Of a DNA stretch of 64,000 nt, positions 39,836 to 49,302 are shown in pieces. Every line of letters starts with the position of its first letter. Within the stretch, counting starts at the first letter, position 1. Where the stretch lies: the NCBI RefSeq assembly GCF_002607735.1, contig NZ_NBVR01000024.1:1-64000 (forward strand), in the 5' to 3' direction. Position numbers and translations under genes: made by a program. The notes under the pieces were generated by a model. It was not told where the DNA came from and made no database searches. It was given only the letters and a program-made list of their open reading frames with translations. The DNA is from Proteus alimentorum. Its GTDB lineage: Bacteria > Pseudomonadota > Gammaproteobacteria > Enterobacterales > Enterobacteriaceae.

Positions 39836-41503
39836 ATGATCCATGCTTTTATTAAAAAAGGGAGCTTTCAGGATTCAGTAAGCCTGATGATTATTTCCCG
39901 AAAATTAAGTGAAGCCCCAGAGGTGGAAGAAATTTCCGTCATGATGGGAACACCAGCGAATAAATCTCTTCTCGATGTCACCGGTTTCTGGCATGACATG
40001 TTTAATGAAGCAACACCGAATGACATTTGTGTTTCGATTAAAGCAGAATCAGATGATCCAGCCATTATCGACATGATTTCTACGGCATTAGAAGAAGCAC
40101 TTGCAGAAATTGCAAGCGGTCAAAAAGGCGGTAACAAATTAACGACAGTACGTAGCTGGCGTACCGCTAAACAAAAAAGTACTAATGCCAATATGCTACT
40201 TATCTCTATTGCCGGTGAATATGCTGCTGAGTTGGCAGATATCGGTTTAGAAGATGGCTGTAACGTTATGCTGTTCTCTGACAACGTTTCTATCGCAGAT
40301 GAAAAAGCATTAAAAGAAAAAGCAGCAGCAAAAGGTCTGATTGTTATGGGGCCTGACTGCGGTACAGCAAATATTGCAGGTGCTCCTCTTGCTTTCGCTA
40401 ACATTGCACCGAAAGGTTCAATTGGTATTGTTGGCGCATCAGGAACAGGTATTCAAGAAATTACCTCTCAAATCGTTTTACAGCGCCAAGGTATTTCTCA
40501 CGCAATTGGTTTAGGTGGTCGTGACTTAACAGAGCAAATTGGTGGTATCAGTGCAATCACTGCTATCAACATGCTGGCAGCTGATCCTAATACTCGTGTT
40601 ATTGCCTTTGTTTCTAAGCCACCAGCACCCGCTGTTCGTCAAAAAATTATTACGGAAATGAAACGCCATAACAAACCGATTGTGGCTCAGTTCTTAGGAA
40701 CAACACCTGAGAAATTCCAAGACGACAACATCTATTTCACTCGTACTTTAGATGAAACCGCACGTATTGCGGCTGAATTAGCGCGTGTTGAAGATATTGC
40801 TGCGGAATTACCAAAAGTAGCAGGTAAGAAAATCATTGGTCTTTATGCTGGTGGTACATTAGCGGCTGAGTGCGCCATGTTGTTATCTGAGAAACTCAAT
40901 GTTGACGTTGATAACGAACATAAACAAGGCACGATGCTAGATGCTGATGGTCACAAAATTATCGATATGGGTGATGACTTCTATACACAGGGTAAACCAC
41001 ACCCAATGATTGACCCATCTACACGTAACAAATTTATCAGTGAGCTAAGCAATAAAACAGAAGCTGGCGTGTTACTGGTTGATTTTGTTATTGGTTATGG
41101 CGCAACTCAAGATCCAGCTGGCGCGTTAATTCAGGAAATCAAAAAACTGAATGAGAAACGTGGCGAAGCAAATCCACTGATCACTATCGCAACTATCACG
41201 GGTACTGAAGACGATCCACAAAACCGCAGCGAACAGCAAAAACAGCTAAAAGAAGCGGGCATTATTGTAATGGATACGTTGCCAGAAGCCGTTTTATTAG
41301 CAAAAGAATTAATCCAGCCACATCCAGCAGAAGTACATGCTGAAGTATCGCCACTACTTAACGGGATCTCTGTGATCAACGCAGGATTACGTAGCTTTGC
41401 AGACGATCTGCAATCAAGTGGCACTCCTGTTGTTCATTATCAGTGGGCACCTGTCGCAGGTGGCAATAAAAAACTGGCTGAAATATTAAAGAAATTGAAA
41501 TAA
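39836..41503 (+). CDS. fdrA: FdrA (AllF), acyl-CoA-synthetase-like subunit of oxamate carbamoyltransferase
   Basis: 555 aa. FdrA has the succinyl-CoA synthetase alpha-type fold twice: VMGPDCGTANIAGAPLAF, GIVGASGTGIQEITSQI, GLGGRDLTEQIGG, and a second domain with GLYAGGTLAAECAML. In E. coli the fdrA, ylbE and ylbF products together were reported as oxamic transcarbamylase (renamed allFGH), converting oxalurate and phosphate to oxamate and carbamoyl phosphate. Here it opens a five-gene operon with those partners and a carbamate kinase, supporting the same role. No His-phosphorylation site was verified. Confidence 0.9.
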   Translation: MIHAFIKKGSFQDSVSLMIISRKLSEAPEVEEISVMMGTPANKSLLDVTGFWHDMFNEATPNDICVSIKAESDDPAIIDMISTALEEALAEIASGQKGGNKLTTVRSWRTAKQKSTNANMLLISIAGEYAAELADIGLEDGCNVMLFSDNVSIADEKALKEKAAAKGLIVMGPDCGTANIAGAPLAFANIAPKGSIGIVGASGTGIQEITSQIVLQRQGISHAIGLGGRDLTEQIGGISAITAINMLAADPNTRVIAFVSKPPAPAVRQKIITEMKRHNKPIVAQFLGTTPEKFQDDNIYFTRTLDETARIAAELARVEDIAAELPKVAGKKIIGLYAGGTLAAECAMLLSEKLNVDVDNEHKQGTMLDADGHKIIDMGDDFYTQGKPHPMIDPSTRNKFISELSNKTEAGVLLVDFVIGYGATQDPAGALIQEIKKLNEKRGEANPLITIATITGTEDDPQNRSEQQKQLKEAGIIVMDTLPEAVLLAKELIQPHPAEVHAEVSPLLNGISVINAGLRSFADDLQSSGTPVVHYQWAPVAGGNKKLAEILKKLK

Positions 41504-41515
41504 GGAATTGCAGAT

Positions 41516-42781
41516 ATGTACTCAACTATCGAACAAGCGAATGAAGCAGTTATCGAACGTATCCGTGAAGCCCGTCCTCACTGGTGTGATGTTAGCTTAG
41601 CAAAAGAAGTTGTGCCTGCTTTAGAGACAGGTAAAAAATTACTTCACGCAGGTCCACCAGTAACTTGGGGTGAAATGAGTGGTCCTGTTCGTGGTGCATG
41701 TATCGGTGCTTCTTTATTTGAAGGCTGGGCAGAAACTGAAGAACAAGCATTAGCAATGTTAGAAGCGGATGAAATTGAGTTTATTCCTTGCCATAACGTG
41801 AATGCAGTAGGCCCAATGGGCGGGATTACTTCTGCTCATATGCCAATGCTGGTTATTAAAAACCATATTCATGGCAACTACGCTTACTGCAACATGAACG
41901 AAGGTATCGGCAAAGTGATGCGTTTTGGTGCTTACGGCCCAGATGTGCAAGAGCGTTTGCATTGGATGCAAAATAGCTTAGCACCAGTATTAAAAGCAGC
42001 AATTGCAACGTTTGAAAACGGCATCGATCTGACGGCAATTATGGGGCAAGCCATTACGATGGGTGATGAATTCCATCAACGTAACATCGCTGCATCTGCA
42101 CTGTTACTGCGTCAGCTTGCACCAGTACTAGGCACTTTAGATTTTGAAGAAGCTGAAATCACAAAAGTGACTAAATTCTTGAGCATTACAGACCAATTCT
42201 TCCTGAATTTAGCAATGGCTTACTGTAAAGCAGCGATGGATGCGGGGGCTCAAATCAAGCAAGGTACGATCGTCACTGTGATGACACGCAATGGTAGCAA
42301 CTTTGGTATCAAAATTAGCGGAATGGGCGACCAATGGTTTACCGCTCCAGTAAATACACCGCAAGGTCTGTTCTTCTCTGGCTTTAGCCAAGCAGATGCA
42401 AACCCAGATATCGGTGACAGTGCAATCACTGAAACCTTTGGTATTGGTGGCGCAGCAATGGTTGCAGCACCGGGTGTAACACGCTTTGTAGGTGCATCTG
42501 GCGGGATGGATGCGGCGCGTGAAGTGACTGAAGAAATGGCTGAGATCTATCTTGCTCATAATATGATGTTGCAAATTCCAACTTGGGATTTCCAAGGTGC
42601 ATGTTTAGGCTTAGATGCTCGTCGCGTTGTTGAAACTGGGATCACGCCACTGATTAACACGGGGATTGCACATAAAGAGCCGGGGGTTGGTCAGATTGGT
42701 GCTGGTACTGTACGCGCACCTTTAGGTTGCTTTGAAAAAGCGATTGTTGCACTTGCTGAAGAGCTAGGTATCGACGCTTAA
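41516..42781 (+). CDS. ylbE: YlbE (AllG), DUF1116 subunit of oxamate carbamoyltransferase
   Basis: 421 aa, a DUF1116 protein recognised by AGPPVTWGEMSGPVRGACIGA near 44-64, CHNVNAVGPMGGITSAHMP near 93-111 and GIGGAAMVAAPGVTRFVG. It starts 12 bp after fdrA. In the E. coli system this subunit is needed with FdrA and YlbF for oxalurate/oxamate carbamoyl transfer. The assignment here rests on family and conserved order. Confidence 0.88.
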   Translation: MYSTIEQANEAVIERIREARPHWCDVSLAKEVVPALETGKKLLHAGPPVTWGEMSGPVRGACIGASLFEGWAETEEQALAMLEADEIEFIPCHNVNAVGPMGGITSAHMPMLVIKNHIHGNYAYCNMNEGIGKVMRFGAYGPDVQERLHWMQNSLAPVLKAAIATFENGIDLTAIMGQAITMGDEFHQRNIAASALLLRQLAPVLGTLDFEEAEITKVTKFLSITDQFFLNLAMAYCKAAMDAGAQIKQGTIVTVMTRNGSNFGIKISGMGDQWFTAPVNTPQGLFFSGFSQADANPDIGDSAITETFGIGGAAMVAAPGVTRFVGASGGMDAAREVTEEMAEIYLAHNMMLQIPTWDFQGACLGLDARRVVETGITPLINTGIAHKEPGVGQIGAGTVRAPLGCFEKAIVALAEELGIDA

Positions 42782-42823
42782 TCTCGTTTTTTAACGACAA
42801 AGTACAGCAATAAAGGGGGCATT

Positions 42824-43651
42824 ATGCAAATTCAAGCACTTCAAACCAGCCAGCATATCACTGACTTTGAAGGTGAGATTAAATGTGTGGGCATTTATGA
42901 CCATGCTTTGAATTTCATTTGCCCTCAACAACGCTTAATGACTTTTCATCGTGAAGGAAGAGGATTAAGCCCGATGGGATGGTTACTGAAACAAGATGAT
43001 TTTGATTATTTTGCAAAACAGTGCCATCCCTCAGTTGTGATGGATCTTAAAAATCATCAAGCGACACTCACAAATAAGCTCACATTGATCGCAGGTCCAA
43101 GTGAGAATTTACGCTTACAAGATAAAGCGAATTTAGATTTGCGTTGGTTAGAAAGTTTTTTTTCTCTGTTATCACCCGCGATTGCAACGGGATTATACGG
43201 TTCATTGAAAAATTACCGTCAAATTGCGCAACGTAGTGAAATTAAGTTATTAACTAAGCTGTTTCATAATCAGTTATTAGGCAATGCCGTTAACTGGGCT
43301 ATTTTTACAGGGAAAGGTCCCGGATTAACGCCAAGTTCAGATGATATGCTGGTAGGTATGTTATTTGCACATTATTTAGCAGAGCCAGAAAATAAACTTA
43401 ATAATTTTTTTAATAACACACCGCCTTTATCTGAATTGACCACCATTGTTAGTAAGCATTATTTGGAATATGCCACACAGGGAATATTTTCTACCTATCT
43501 CATTCACCTAGGTAAAAAAATAAAAAATAAAGAGATTATTTTTAAAGATATGTTGGAAATACTCTCTATTGGTCATCATTCCGGCGCAGATACATTACTG
43601 GGATTATGGATTGGTTACCAAGCTAAAAAACAACAACAGCATATTGATTAA
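42824..43651 (+). CDS. ylbF: YlbF (AllH), DUF2877 subunit of oxamate carbamoyltransferase
   Basis: 275 aa. The DUF2877 signature GKGPGLTPSSDDMLVGML lies near residues 165-182, and SIGHHSGADTLLG near the C terminus. Third component of the FdrA-YlbE-YlbF set. It is 42 bp after ylbE and 48 bp before the carbamate kinase. The N-terminal third is less conserved to my eye. Confidence 0.85.
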   Translation: MQIQALQTSQHITDFEGEIKCVGIYDHALNFICPQQRLMTFHREGRGLSPMGWLLKQDDFDYFAKQCHPSVVMDLKNHQATLTNKLTLIAGPSENLRLQDKANLDLRWLESFFSLLSPAIATGLYGSLKNYRQIAQRSEIKLLTKLFHNQLLGNAVNWAIFTGKGPGLTPSSDDMLVGMLFAHYLAEPENKLNNFFNNTPPLSELTTIVSKHYLEYATQGIFSTYLIHLGKKIKNKEIIFKDMLEILSIGHHSGADTLLGLWIGYQAKKQQQHID

Positions 43652-43699
43652 AGTTTTTTTAATAAAAGAATTTATATAAACATTCGGATACGGATAATT

Positions 43700-44605
43700 A
43701 TGAAAACAATTGTTATTGCTTTAGGCGGAAATGCATTATTGCAACGCGGAGAGATTTTGTCTGCTGAAAATCAATATAAAAATATTGAATTGATGTCAGA
43801 AACAATTAATAAATTAGCTAAAGAGTACCGTGTTGTATTAGTACACGGCAATGGGCCTCAAGTTGGATTGCTTGCACTACAAAACCTTGCGTATCAAGAT
43901 GTTCCTGCATATCCGTTAGATATCTTAGTCGCTGAAAGCCAAGGTATGATTGGTTATATGATGATGCAGAAAATTAATCAAAATCATCCTGAACAAGCTA
44001 TTACAACAGTAATGACTCGAGTTTCTGTTGATATTAATGATGAAGCATTTAGCGAACCAAGTAAATTTATCGGTCCTATTTATGATGAAGCTGATAAAGA
44101 AGAATTAATTGTGAAGTATCAATGGACATTTAAAAAAGACGGTAAATATTATCGTCGTGTTGTGCCATCACCAACACCGAAAAAGATTATTGATATCGAA
44201 GCGGTAAGATTTTTATTAGATAAAGGTCATATTGTTATTTGTGGTGGCGGTGGTGGTATTCCAGTCAACAATTCAAATAATGAATTTATGGGTAGTGAAG
44301 CTGTTATTGATAAAGATTTAACTGCGGCTTTAATTTCTCGTGAATTAAATGCAGAGCACTTTGTTATTTTAACAGAGGCAGATGCTATTTATAAAAATTG
44401 GGGTACACCAGAACAAGCTGCAATTCGTGAAGCAACACCAGAAGAACTTGCACCAATGGCTGTCGCTGATGGCGCAATGGGACCAAAAATTATGGCAGTG
44501 AGTGATTTTGTGAATGCAACAGGGCAACAAGCTCATATTGGTGCATTACAAAACATTCAACAAGTTATTGAAGGTCAGTCTGGCACTTTAATTTATCAGT
44601 CTTAA
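43700..44605 (+). CDS. arcC: Carbamate kinase (ArcC/YbcF-AllK type)
   Basis: 301 aa. Transfers phosphate from carbamoyl phosphate to ADP, giving ATP, CO2 and ammonia. Amino-acid-kinase motifs: IALGGNALLQRG (residues 6-17), VLVHGNGPQVGLLALQN, VICGGGGGIPV and EADAIYKNWG. In E. coli the ylbF neighbour ybcF (allK) encodes this enzyme for oxamate-pathway energy gain, and the same order here gives the energy-yielding last step. No arginine deiminase genes are present, so an arc operon role is unlikely. Confidence 0.93.
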   Translation: MKTIVIALGGNALLQRGEILSAENQYKNIELMSETINKLAKEYRVVLVHGNGPQVGLLALQNLAYQDVPAYPLDILVAESQGMIGYMMMQKINQNHPEQAITTVMTRVSVDINDEAFSEPSKFIGPIYDEADKEELIVKYQWTFKKDGKYYRRVVPSPTPKKIIDIEAVRFLLDKGHIVICGGGGGIPVNNSNNEFMGSEAVIDKDLTAALISRELNAEHFVILTEADAIYKNWGTPEQAAIREATPEELAPMAVADGAMGPKIMAVSDFVNATGQQAHIGALQNIQQVIEGQSGTLIYQS

Positions 44606-44630
44606 TAAAAATGCTTTCAGGAGCGTCATT

Positions 44631-45875
44631 ATGAACGATGCACAAGTGAATGAGAAAGGCAAAGTCCCTTATTGGGTCAAACTGACCATTATCTTCTTCT
44701 TTGGTTGGATTGCGCTGTATGGTAGCCGTGCTATTGTTGGTCCTTTAATGGTAAATATTGGTGCTGAGTTTGATCTGTCTAAAGCTCAACTTGGCTCCAT
44801 CATGAGTATTTTCTTTATCGGATATACTGCACTAAATATTCCATCAGGCATGATTGGTGACTATTTAGGTAAGAAAAAAGTATTAGTAACAGGGGTTGTT
44901 CTCTTTGGTGGATTCACCATTATTGCAGGTATGATGCCAACTTACGTGACCTTTATGTTTGCATGGGTCATGGTGGGGATATTCCAAGGTTTCTATTACG
45001 GCCCTCAGTATGGTCTATCTTCAGAAGCGATACCAAAACATCGTATTACATTAGGTAGTGCGATTATCAATAGTGGTATGGCATTTGGTTTGTCTATTGG
45101 TTACTACATCTCGAGTATTTCTGTTGGTGAGATGGGAATGAGCTGGCGAGCTCCGTTCTATATCATTGGTGTGCCAATTATTATTATTGGTTTGGTTATG
45201 TTATGGATCATCAAAGATAAGCCAAAAGCACAACCTGCGACAGAAAATGGCGCACCAAAACAGAAAGTGAAACTGACATTTAAAGATTTATTTGGTAATC
45301 GCAATATTAACCTGGCGTATATCACCATCTTCTGTTCAATCTATGGCTTCTTTGTATTAGTTACTTGGTTACCGTACTACTTAGAAACTGAGCGTGGAAT
45401 TACTGGGACACAAATTTCAACTATCGCATCATTAATGCCATGGTTTGCTATTCCAGGTTCACTTATTTTTAGCTGGGTTTCAGATAAAATTGGTCGCCGT
45501 AAACCTGTATTACTGATCATGTTACCGCTGTCATTAGTCGCTATTCTTGCTGTGCCAATGTCAGAATCAATGCCTGTGTTAATTGGTGCTCTGATCCTTT
45601 ACGGTATTGTCGGTAAAATCAGTACAAACCCAGTACTTGTTGCCGTGGTTGCTGATAACTCACCGCGACATGCACTAGGTACATCATTTGGTGTTTATAA
45701 CTGTATCGGTATGCTGGGTTCTGTTTTTGCACCAACATTAACCGGTTTCCTATCAGATAAAACAGGTAGCATGGACTCAGGTTTCTACTTTGCCGCTATT
45801 CTGATTTGTATCGGTATTGTGGCAAGCCTCTTTATTAAAGAAAGCAACAACAATAATGAAGAAGCAAAAGTGTAG
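44631..45875 (+). CDS. MFS transporter, ACS-like anion importer
   Basis: 414 aa with 12 predicted membrane helices. It has an MFS loop motif between helices 2 and 3 (GMIGDYLGKKKV) and a central hydrophilic loop near 200-220. It belongs by eye to the anion:cation symporter-like group (glucarate, phthalate, hexuronate). Being the last gene of the fdrA operon, 25 bp after the carbamate kinase, it probably imports the carbamoylated substrate (oxalurate or a precursor) or exports oxamate. The substrate is inferred from context only. Confidence 0.82.
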   Translation: MNDAQVNEKGKVPYWVKLTIIFFFGWIALYGSRAIVGPLMVNIGAEFDLSKAQLGSIMSIFFIGYTALNIPSGMIGDYLGKKKVLVTGVVLFGGFTIIAGMMPTYVTFMFAWVMVGIFQGFYYGPQYGLSSEAIPKHRITLGSAIINSGMAFGLSIGYYISSISVGEMGMSWRAPFYIIGVPIIIIGLVMLWIIKDKPKAQPATENGAPKQKVKLTFKDLFGNRNINLAYITIFCSIYGFFVLVTWLPYYLETERGITGTQISTIASLMPWFAIPGSLIFSWVSDKIGRRKPVLLIMLPLSLVAILAVPMSESMPVLIGALILYGIVGKISTNPVLVAVVADNSPRHALGTSFGVYNCIGMLGSVFAPTLTGFLSDKTGSMDSGFYFAAILICIGIVASLFIKESNNNNEEAKV

Positions 45876-45907
45876 TACGCTATTCAGATAGTCACTGAAT
45901 ACATAGT

Positions 45908-45937
45908 AAAAGGGCAAACTTCGGTTTGCCCTTTTAA
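45908..45937. terminator. Bidirectional terminator between the MFS gene and allS
   Basis: A 12-bp perfect stem (45908-45919 with 45924-45935) capped by a TTCG tetraloop, flanked by A and T runs. It overlaps the allS stop codon on the minus strand. Confidence 0.88.
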
Positions 45938-46848
45938 TTTAAAGGATCGTAAAACGATTGCACGCTCGGATGATTTTGCTTAAACAACTCCACTAAATAA
46001 CTGACTACTGCACCCTTTTTATCTTCACACCATGCTAGTGAAAGAGGCGAGTTATGACGACGATTTTTCACTTCTTTCGCAATTAACTGTCCACTATCAA
46101 TAAGTGGTTTGCATAAACTTAATGGTAAAAATCCTATTCCCACGCCTTTTAAATGACAGGCTAATTTGGTGTGTAAATCAGGCACACGGATCTCATGTTG
46201 GCCCGATAAGCGCCATGCTGTACGTTTAGAAAGATGGCGAGATGTATCCTCGACGTTTACAGCAGAATACATACGCATTTGATCATCACTTAATACACCA
46301 CTGATATTGGCTAAAGGATGATTAGGGGCGACAACAAATTGCCATTGAATTTCGCCCATCGCACAAATGTTAATATTATTCTTAAGGGATTCATTACCCG
46401 TAACGCCGATAGCGAAATGATAATCTTCGTTAATCAACGCATCCCAAACTCCCATATAAACTTGGCGGGTAATATGAAATTGAGTAGAAGGAAAGCGTTG
46501 ATGAAGACAAGCCAACATACTGGCAACTGCAGTGCGATCATAGAGAAGATTATTAATCACAATGTTGACTTGATGTTCGACACCAGCGTTCATTTGCTGA
46601 AGTTCCACAGGCATTGACTCTAACCATACAATCCATTGCCGGCATTTTTCTAATAGATATTCGCCTGCCGGCGTGAGTGTAACGGTTCTTGTGGTGCGAT
46701 TAAAAAGTTGAGTGCCGATATTTTCTTCTAATGTTTTTATACGGTAACTAATTGCCGCTGATGTTTTATGAAGTACATCAGCTGCTTTGGTAAAACTTTG
46801 GCAATCGGCGACCTGTATAAAGGTACGGATCATTTCTTGGTCTAACAT
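45934..46848 (-). CDS. allS: LysR-family regulator, AllS-like
   Basis: 304 aa. It resembles E. coli AllS throughout by eye: HTH FTKAADVLHKTSAAISYRIKTLE, then QVNIVINNLLYDRTAVASML, YMGVWDALI, AIGVTG and VGIGFLPLSLC. AllS activates allantoin-utilisation genes in E. coli in response to allantoin. Here it faces the fdrA cluster, linking that cluster to purine/allantoin-derived nitrogen use even though no allantoinase or ureidoglycolate genes are in the window. Confidence 0.85.
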   Translation of the reverse strand: MLDQEMIRTFIQVADCQSFTKAADVLHKTSAAISYRIKTLEENIGTQLFNRTTRTVTLTPAGEYLLEKCRQWIVWLESMPVELQQMNAGVEHQVNIVINNLLYDRTAVASMLACLHQRFPSTQFHITRQVYMGVWDALINEDYHFAIGVTGNESLKNNINICAMGEIQWQFVVAPNHPLANISGVLSDDQMRMYSAVNVEDTSRHLSKRTAWRLSGQHEIRVPDLHTKLACHLKGVGIGFLPLSLCKPLIDSGQLIAKEVKNRRHNSPLSLAWCEDKKGAVVSYLVELFKQNHPSVQSFYDPLN

Positions 46849-47227
46849 ATCTTTTGTCCTGGTAATAAGAGAGGCAAAATATCAGCAGATAATGCTGAAT
46901 TAAAAAAGCAAACAGAGTAAAGCTTACCTATTTTTTCTGAGGTCTATACCGCAAAGTAAGACAACTTCTTATCGTGTTAATGAATGTTATTATTTGGGGC
47001 TTATTGTTGTTCGCCGTATGAAGTTTTGATTATTTATAGATAAGCGTTAAAGCATACTAACAAAAAATGTCATCGGGTGATGGGCGCAAATAAGAATATC
47101 TGTATTCTATTTGTGTGATTGCTTTCACGTTTCACTCATCCTTTTACTGACGACGTTAAGATATCAGTAAAAGGCAGTGACGATCAGGATAAAAAATAGG
47201 CCATCGTTATGATATGAAAAATGGAGA
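46849..47227. other. Intergenic region upstream of allS
   Basis: About 380 bp between the allS start and the CPBP gene's 3' end. It should contain the allS promoter. An 11-bp perfect inverted repeat (47140-47150 with 47164-47174, 13-nt centre) is present, with no T tract on either side. No open frame is supported. Confidence 0.5.
47140..47174. repeat. 11-bp perfect inverted repeat
   Basis: CCTTTTACTGA at 47140-47150 and its exact complement at 47164-47174. The lack of flanking T residues makes terminator function doubtful. It lies downstream of the CPBP gene and about 290 bp upstream of allS. Confidence 0.5.
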
Positions 47228-48049
47228 TCACGCTATTTTAAATGGATAGGTAAAAAAGAGCAGGTGAGTCAAATTAAGTGCAAAGTGAAATAGCGTTGAA
47301 ACCCAAAGTCGACCACTCCACATCCAGGCTAATCCATAAATAATCCCCGCCAGTGAAGCAAATATGATCAGCAGTAATCCGCCTGAGAAATGTGCTAAAC
47401 CAAAGATAGTGGCTGCTATTAATAGCGCAACATAAGGGGGAAGATAGCGTGATAATGTTTGCTGAATAACACCTCTAAATAATGCTTCTTCAGCAAGTGA
47501 GACAAAAAAGAGGTTCGCAAGAATAAATGCAGGTAACCACGATGGCAAATGCAATTCAATTGCTAATCCCCCTAGTTTTACGGCGATTAATAGCAATGCA
47601 GGAATGGCAATAATTAGCATTGCCCACTGTAATTTAGTTGCTTCTTTTAATGGATCGCAGACAAAAAGCGTCGGAATAAAGATCAGAAAAATAAAAGGTA
47701 ATAATGCTTTATCGGCATTGAAATAAAAAGAAAAAGGGGCGCTTTTCATGCCTACAATGGCATGTGAAAGATAACGTAAATTGTTAAAGCCAGGAATAAG
47801 GTGAAAAGTTAACCCGCTGGCAATAATGACAAGCGCGAGAATGATAATAGCGCTAAGTACAGGCTGTTTTTTATAACGAGAATAGAAGAACGCGAGTAAG
47901 AGAATACTAAAAATAACTGGCAAGGTATGCCATGTAATAACACCTGTTATAAATGCACTAAGTGCTGTAAATATCAGTGTAATAAATGCAAGAGTGCGAT
48001 TGAAACCCAAAAATAACAAAGAAAAAGCAAGAAGTAGCCAAGTGATCAT
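47228..48049 (-). CDS. CPBP (CAAX/Abi) family intramembrane metalloprotease
   Basis: 273 aa, highly hydrophobic, about 7-8 membrane helices. Catalytic motifs of the CPBP group are present: EEALFRG near residue 188, FGLAHFSGG near 216 and a final HFALN near 257. Family members include CAAX-type prenyl proteases and bacteriocin self-immunity proteins; the substrate is unknown. Monocistronic; the first 11 codons are not strongly constrained, so the start is moderately certain. Confidence 0.8.
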   Translation of the reverse strand: MITWLLLAFSLLFLGFNRTLAFITLIFTALSAFITGVITWHTLPVIFSILLLAFFYSRYKKQPVLSAIIILALVIIASGLTFHLIPGFNNLRYLSHAIVGMKSAPFSFYFNADKALLPFIFLIFIPTLFVCDPLKEATKLQWAMLIIAIPALLLIAVKLGGLAIELHLPSWLPAFILANLFFVSLAEEALFRGVIQQTLSRYLPPYVALLIAATIFGLAHFSGGLLLIIFASLAGIIYGLAWMWSGRLWVSTLFHFALNLTHLLFFTYPFKIA

Positions 48050-48294
48050 AATTGTAAAGGATCTAAAATGAAAAGGAGCGCTAGGGTAAAAGATAGCGCT
48101 CTTCTAGGCTATCACTATAAATAAAAAAATAGAGAAATCAGACCTCTTTATTTGTAATGTTTTTATTTAATTATTTGATTTATATATAAAACACTTAAAA
48201 TTGATTTTTAATCTAAAATTAAAACAAATGTTTAATTTATATAATGATAGTAAATTCGTGATATTAAATTAGTATGAGAAAAACAAGAAGTATA

Positions 48295-48325
48295 AAAATG
48301 CCGATAGTTTTAATATCGGCATTTT
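48295..48325 (-). terminator. Terminator of the phospholipid operon
   Basis: A 12-bp stem (48295-48306 with 48314-48325) with a 7-nt loop. On the minus strand it is followed by a T-rich run, 40 bp past the CdsA-like gene. The 245 bp between this and the CPBP gene are AT-rich with no gene. Confidence 0.78.
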
Positions 48326-48366
48326 AGTCCATTAGGCTAGTTTACTTTTGATTAAACAAAGTAAAA

Positions 48367-49302
48367 TTAAACGTAAAAATAGCGAATAACATGGAAGAAA
48401 ATAGGTGCTGCAAAACAGAGGGAATCCATTCTATCCATCATGCCACCATGACCTTCGATCATCGTGCCAAAATCTTTTACACCACTGTCCCTTTTGATTG
48501 CAGACATACATAAACCACCGGCAAAACCCGCCAATGTAATCACTAAAGAGAGTAAAAATGCTGCCCACCATGAGAATGGCGTTGCCCACCACAACATCAT
48601 GCCAATAAGGCTGGCGGAGATAATGCCACCAAAAAAACCTTCCACTGTTTTATTTGGACTTAATTTAGGCACGATAGGATGTTTGCCAAATAATTTACCA
48701 AATACATATTGAAGTACGTCAGAAACTTGCACCACTATCATTAAAAAGAGCAGTAAATTGATATTACGACCTTCGAAACCTTCAATTGGTAACATTAAAA
48801 GTGCTGGTGCATAACTTAGGCAATAAATTGCTATCATTACGCTCCATTGTACTTTCGCCATACGTTCTAAGAAGTGGCGAGTGTCACCTGAAAGTGCCAT
48901 TCGTGTTGGTATTAATAAGAAGGCATAAACTGGAATAAATACCGCCATTAAGTTGTACCATTGCACACCGACAAGAATGTATTGGATTGGCAATATAACG
49001 AAGAAACACCAGAAGAGCGCTTCATGGTCGCCACGATGTGTGGGTGTTAAGGTAATCAGTTCGCGTAATGCAAGCCATGAGATAATGGAAAATAGGACGA
49101 CAGATCCGATTGCCCCAATCCCTATTGCAACACCTGCAATAATACACATTACCCACCACGCGTTGATCCTTGAATTAAGATTCGAGATAGTGGAAGTAGG
49201 GCCTTTTATTGCCGCTAAAATAGCACCAATAATGCTGGCGATAATCAAGAAAGAGAAGAGCCCGATAAAGATCCAGAGGACTTCGTTATTAATACGTTCC
49301 AT
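48367..49302 (-). CDS. CdsA-family phosphatidate cytidylyltransferase (YnbB-like)
   Basis: 311 aa with about 8 membrane helices. The C-terminal signature SAIKRDSGVKDFGTMIEGHG followed by GMMDRMDSL is that of CDP-diglyceride synthases, which make CDP-diacylglycerol from phosphatidate and CTP. The SPNKTVEGFFGG segment precedes it. Its start overlaps the acyltransferase gene by 14 bp. With its two upstream neighbours it forms a compact phospholipid-synthesis operon distinct from the usual essential cdsA context. Confidence 0.88.
   Translation of the reverse strand: MERINNEVLWIFIGLFSFLIIASIIGAILAAIKGPTSTISNLNSRINAWWVMCIIAGVAIGIGAIGSVVLFSIISWLALRELITLTPTHRGDHEALFWCFFVILPIQYILVGVQWYNLMAVFIPVYAFLLIPTRMALSGDTRHFLERMAKVQWSVMIAIYCLSYAPALLMLPIEGFEGRNINLLLFLMIVVQVSDVLQYVFGKLFGKHPIVPKLSPNKTVEGFFGGIISASLIGMMLWWATPFSWWAAFLLSLVITLAGFAGGLCMSAIKRDSGVKDFGTMIEGHGGMMDRMDSLCFAAPIFFHVIRYFYV

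Noticed and set aside
43700-44605. Arginine deiminase pathway membership of the carbamate kinase
   Set aside because: No arcA or argF-like genes adjoin; the fdrA-ylbE-ylbF context explains the carbamoyl phosphate source better.
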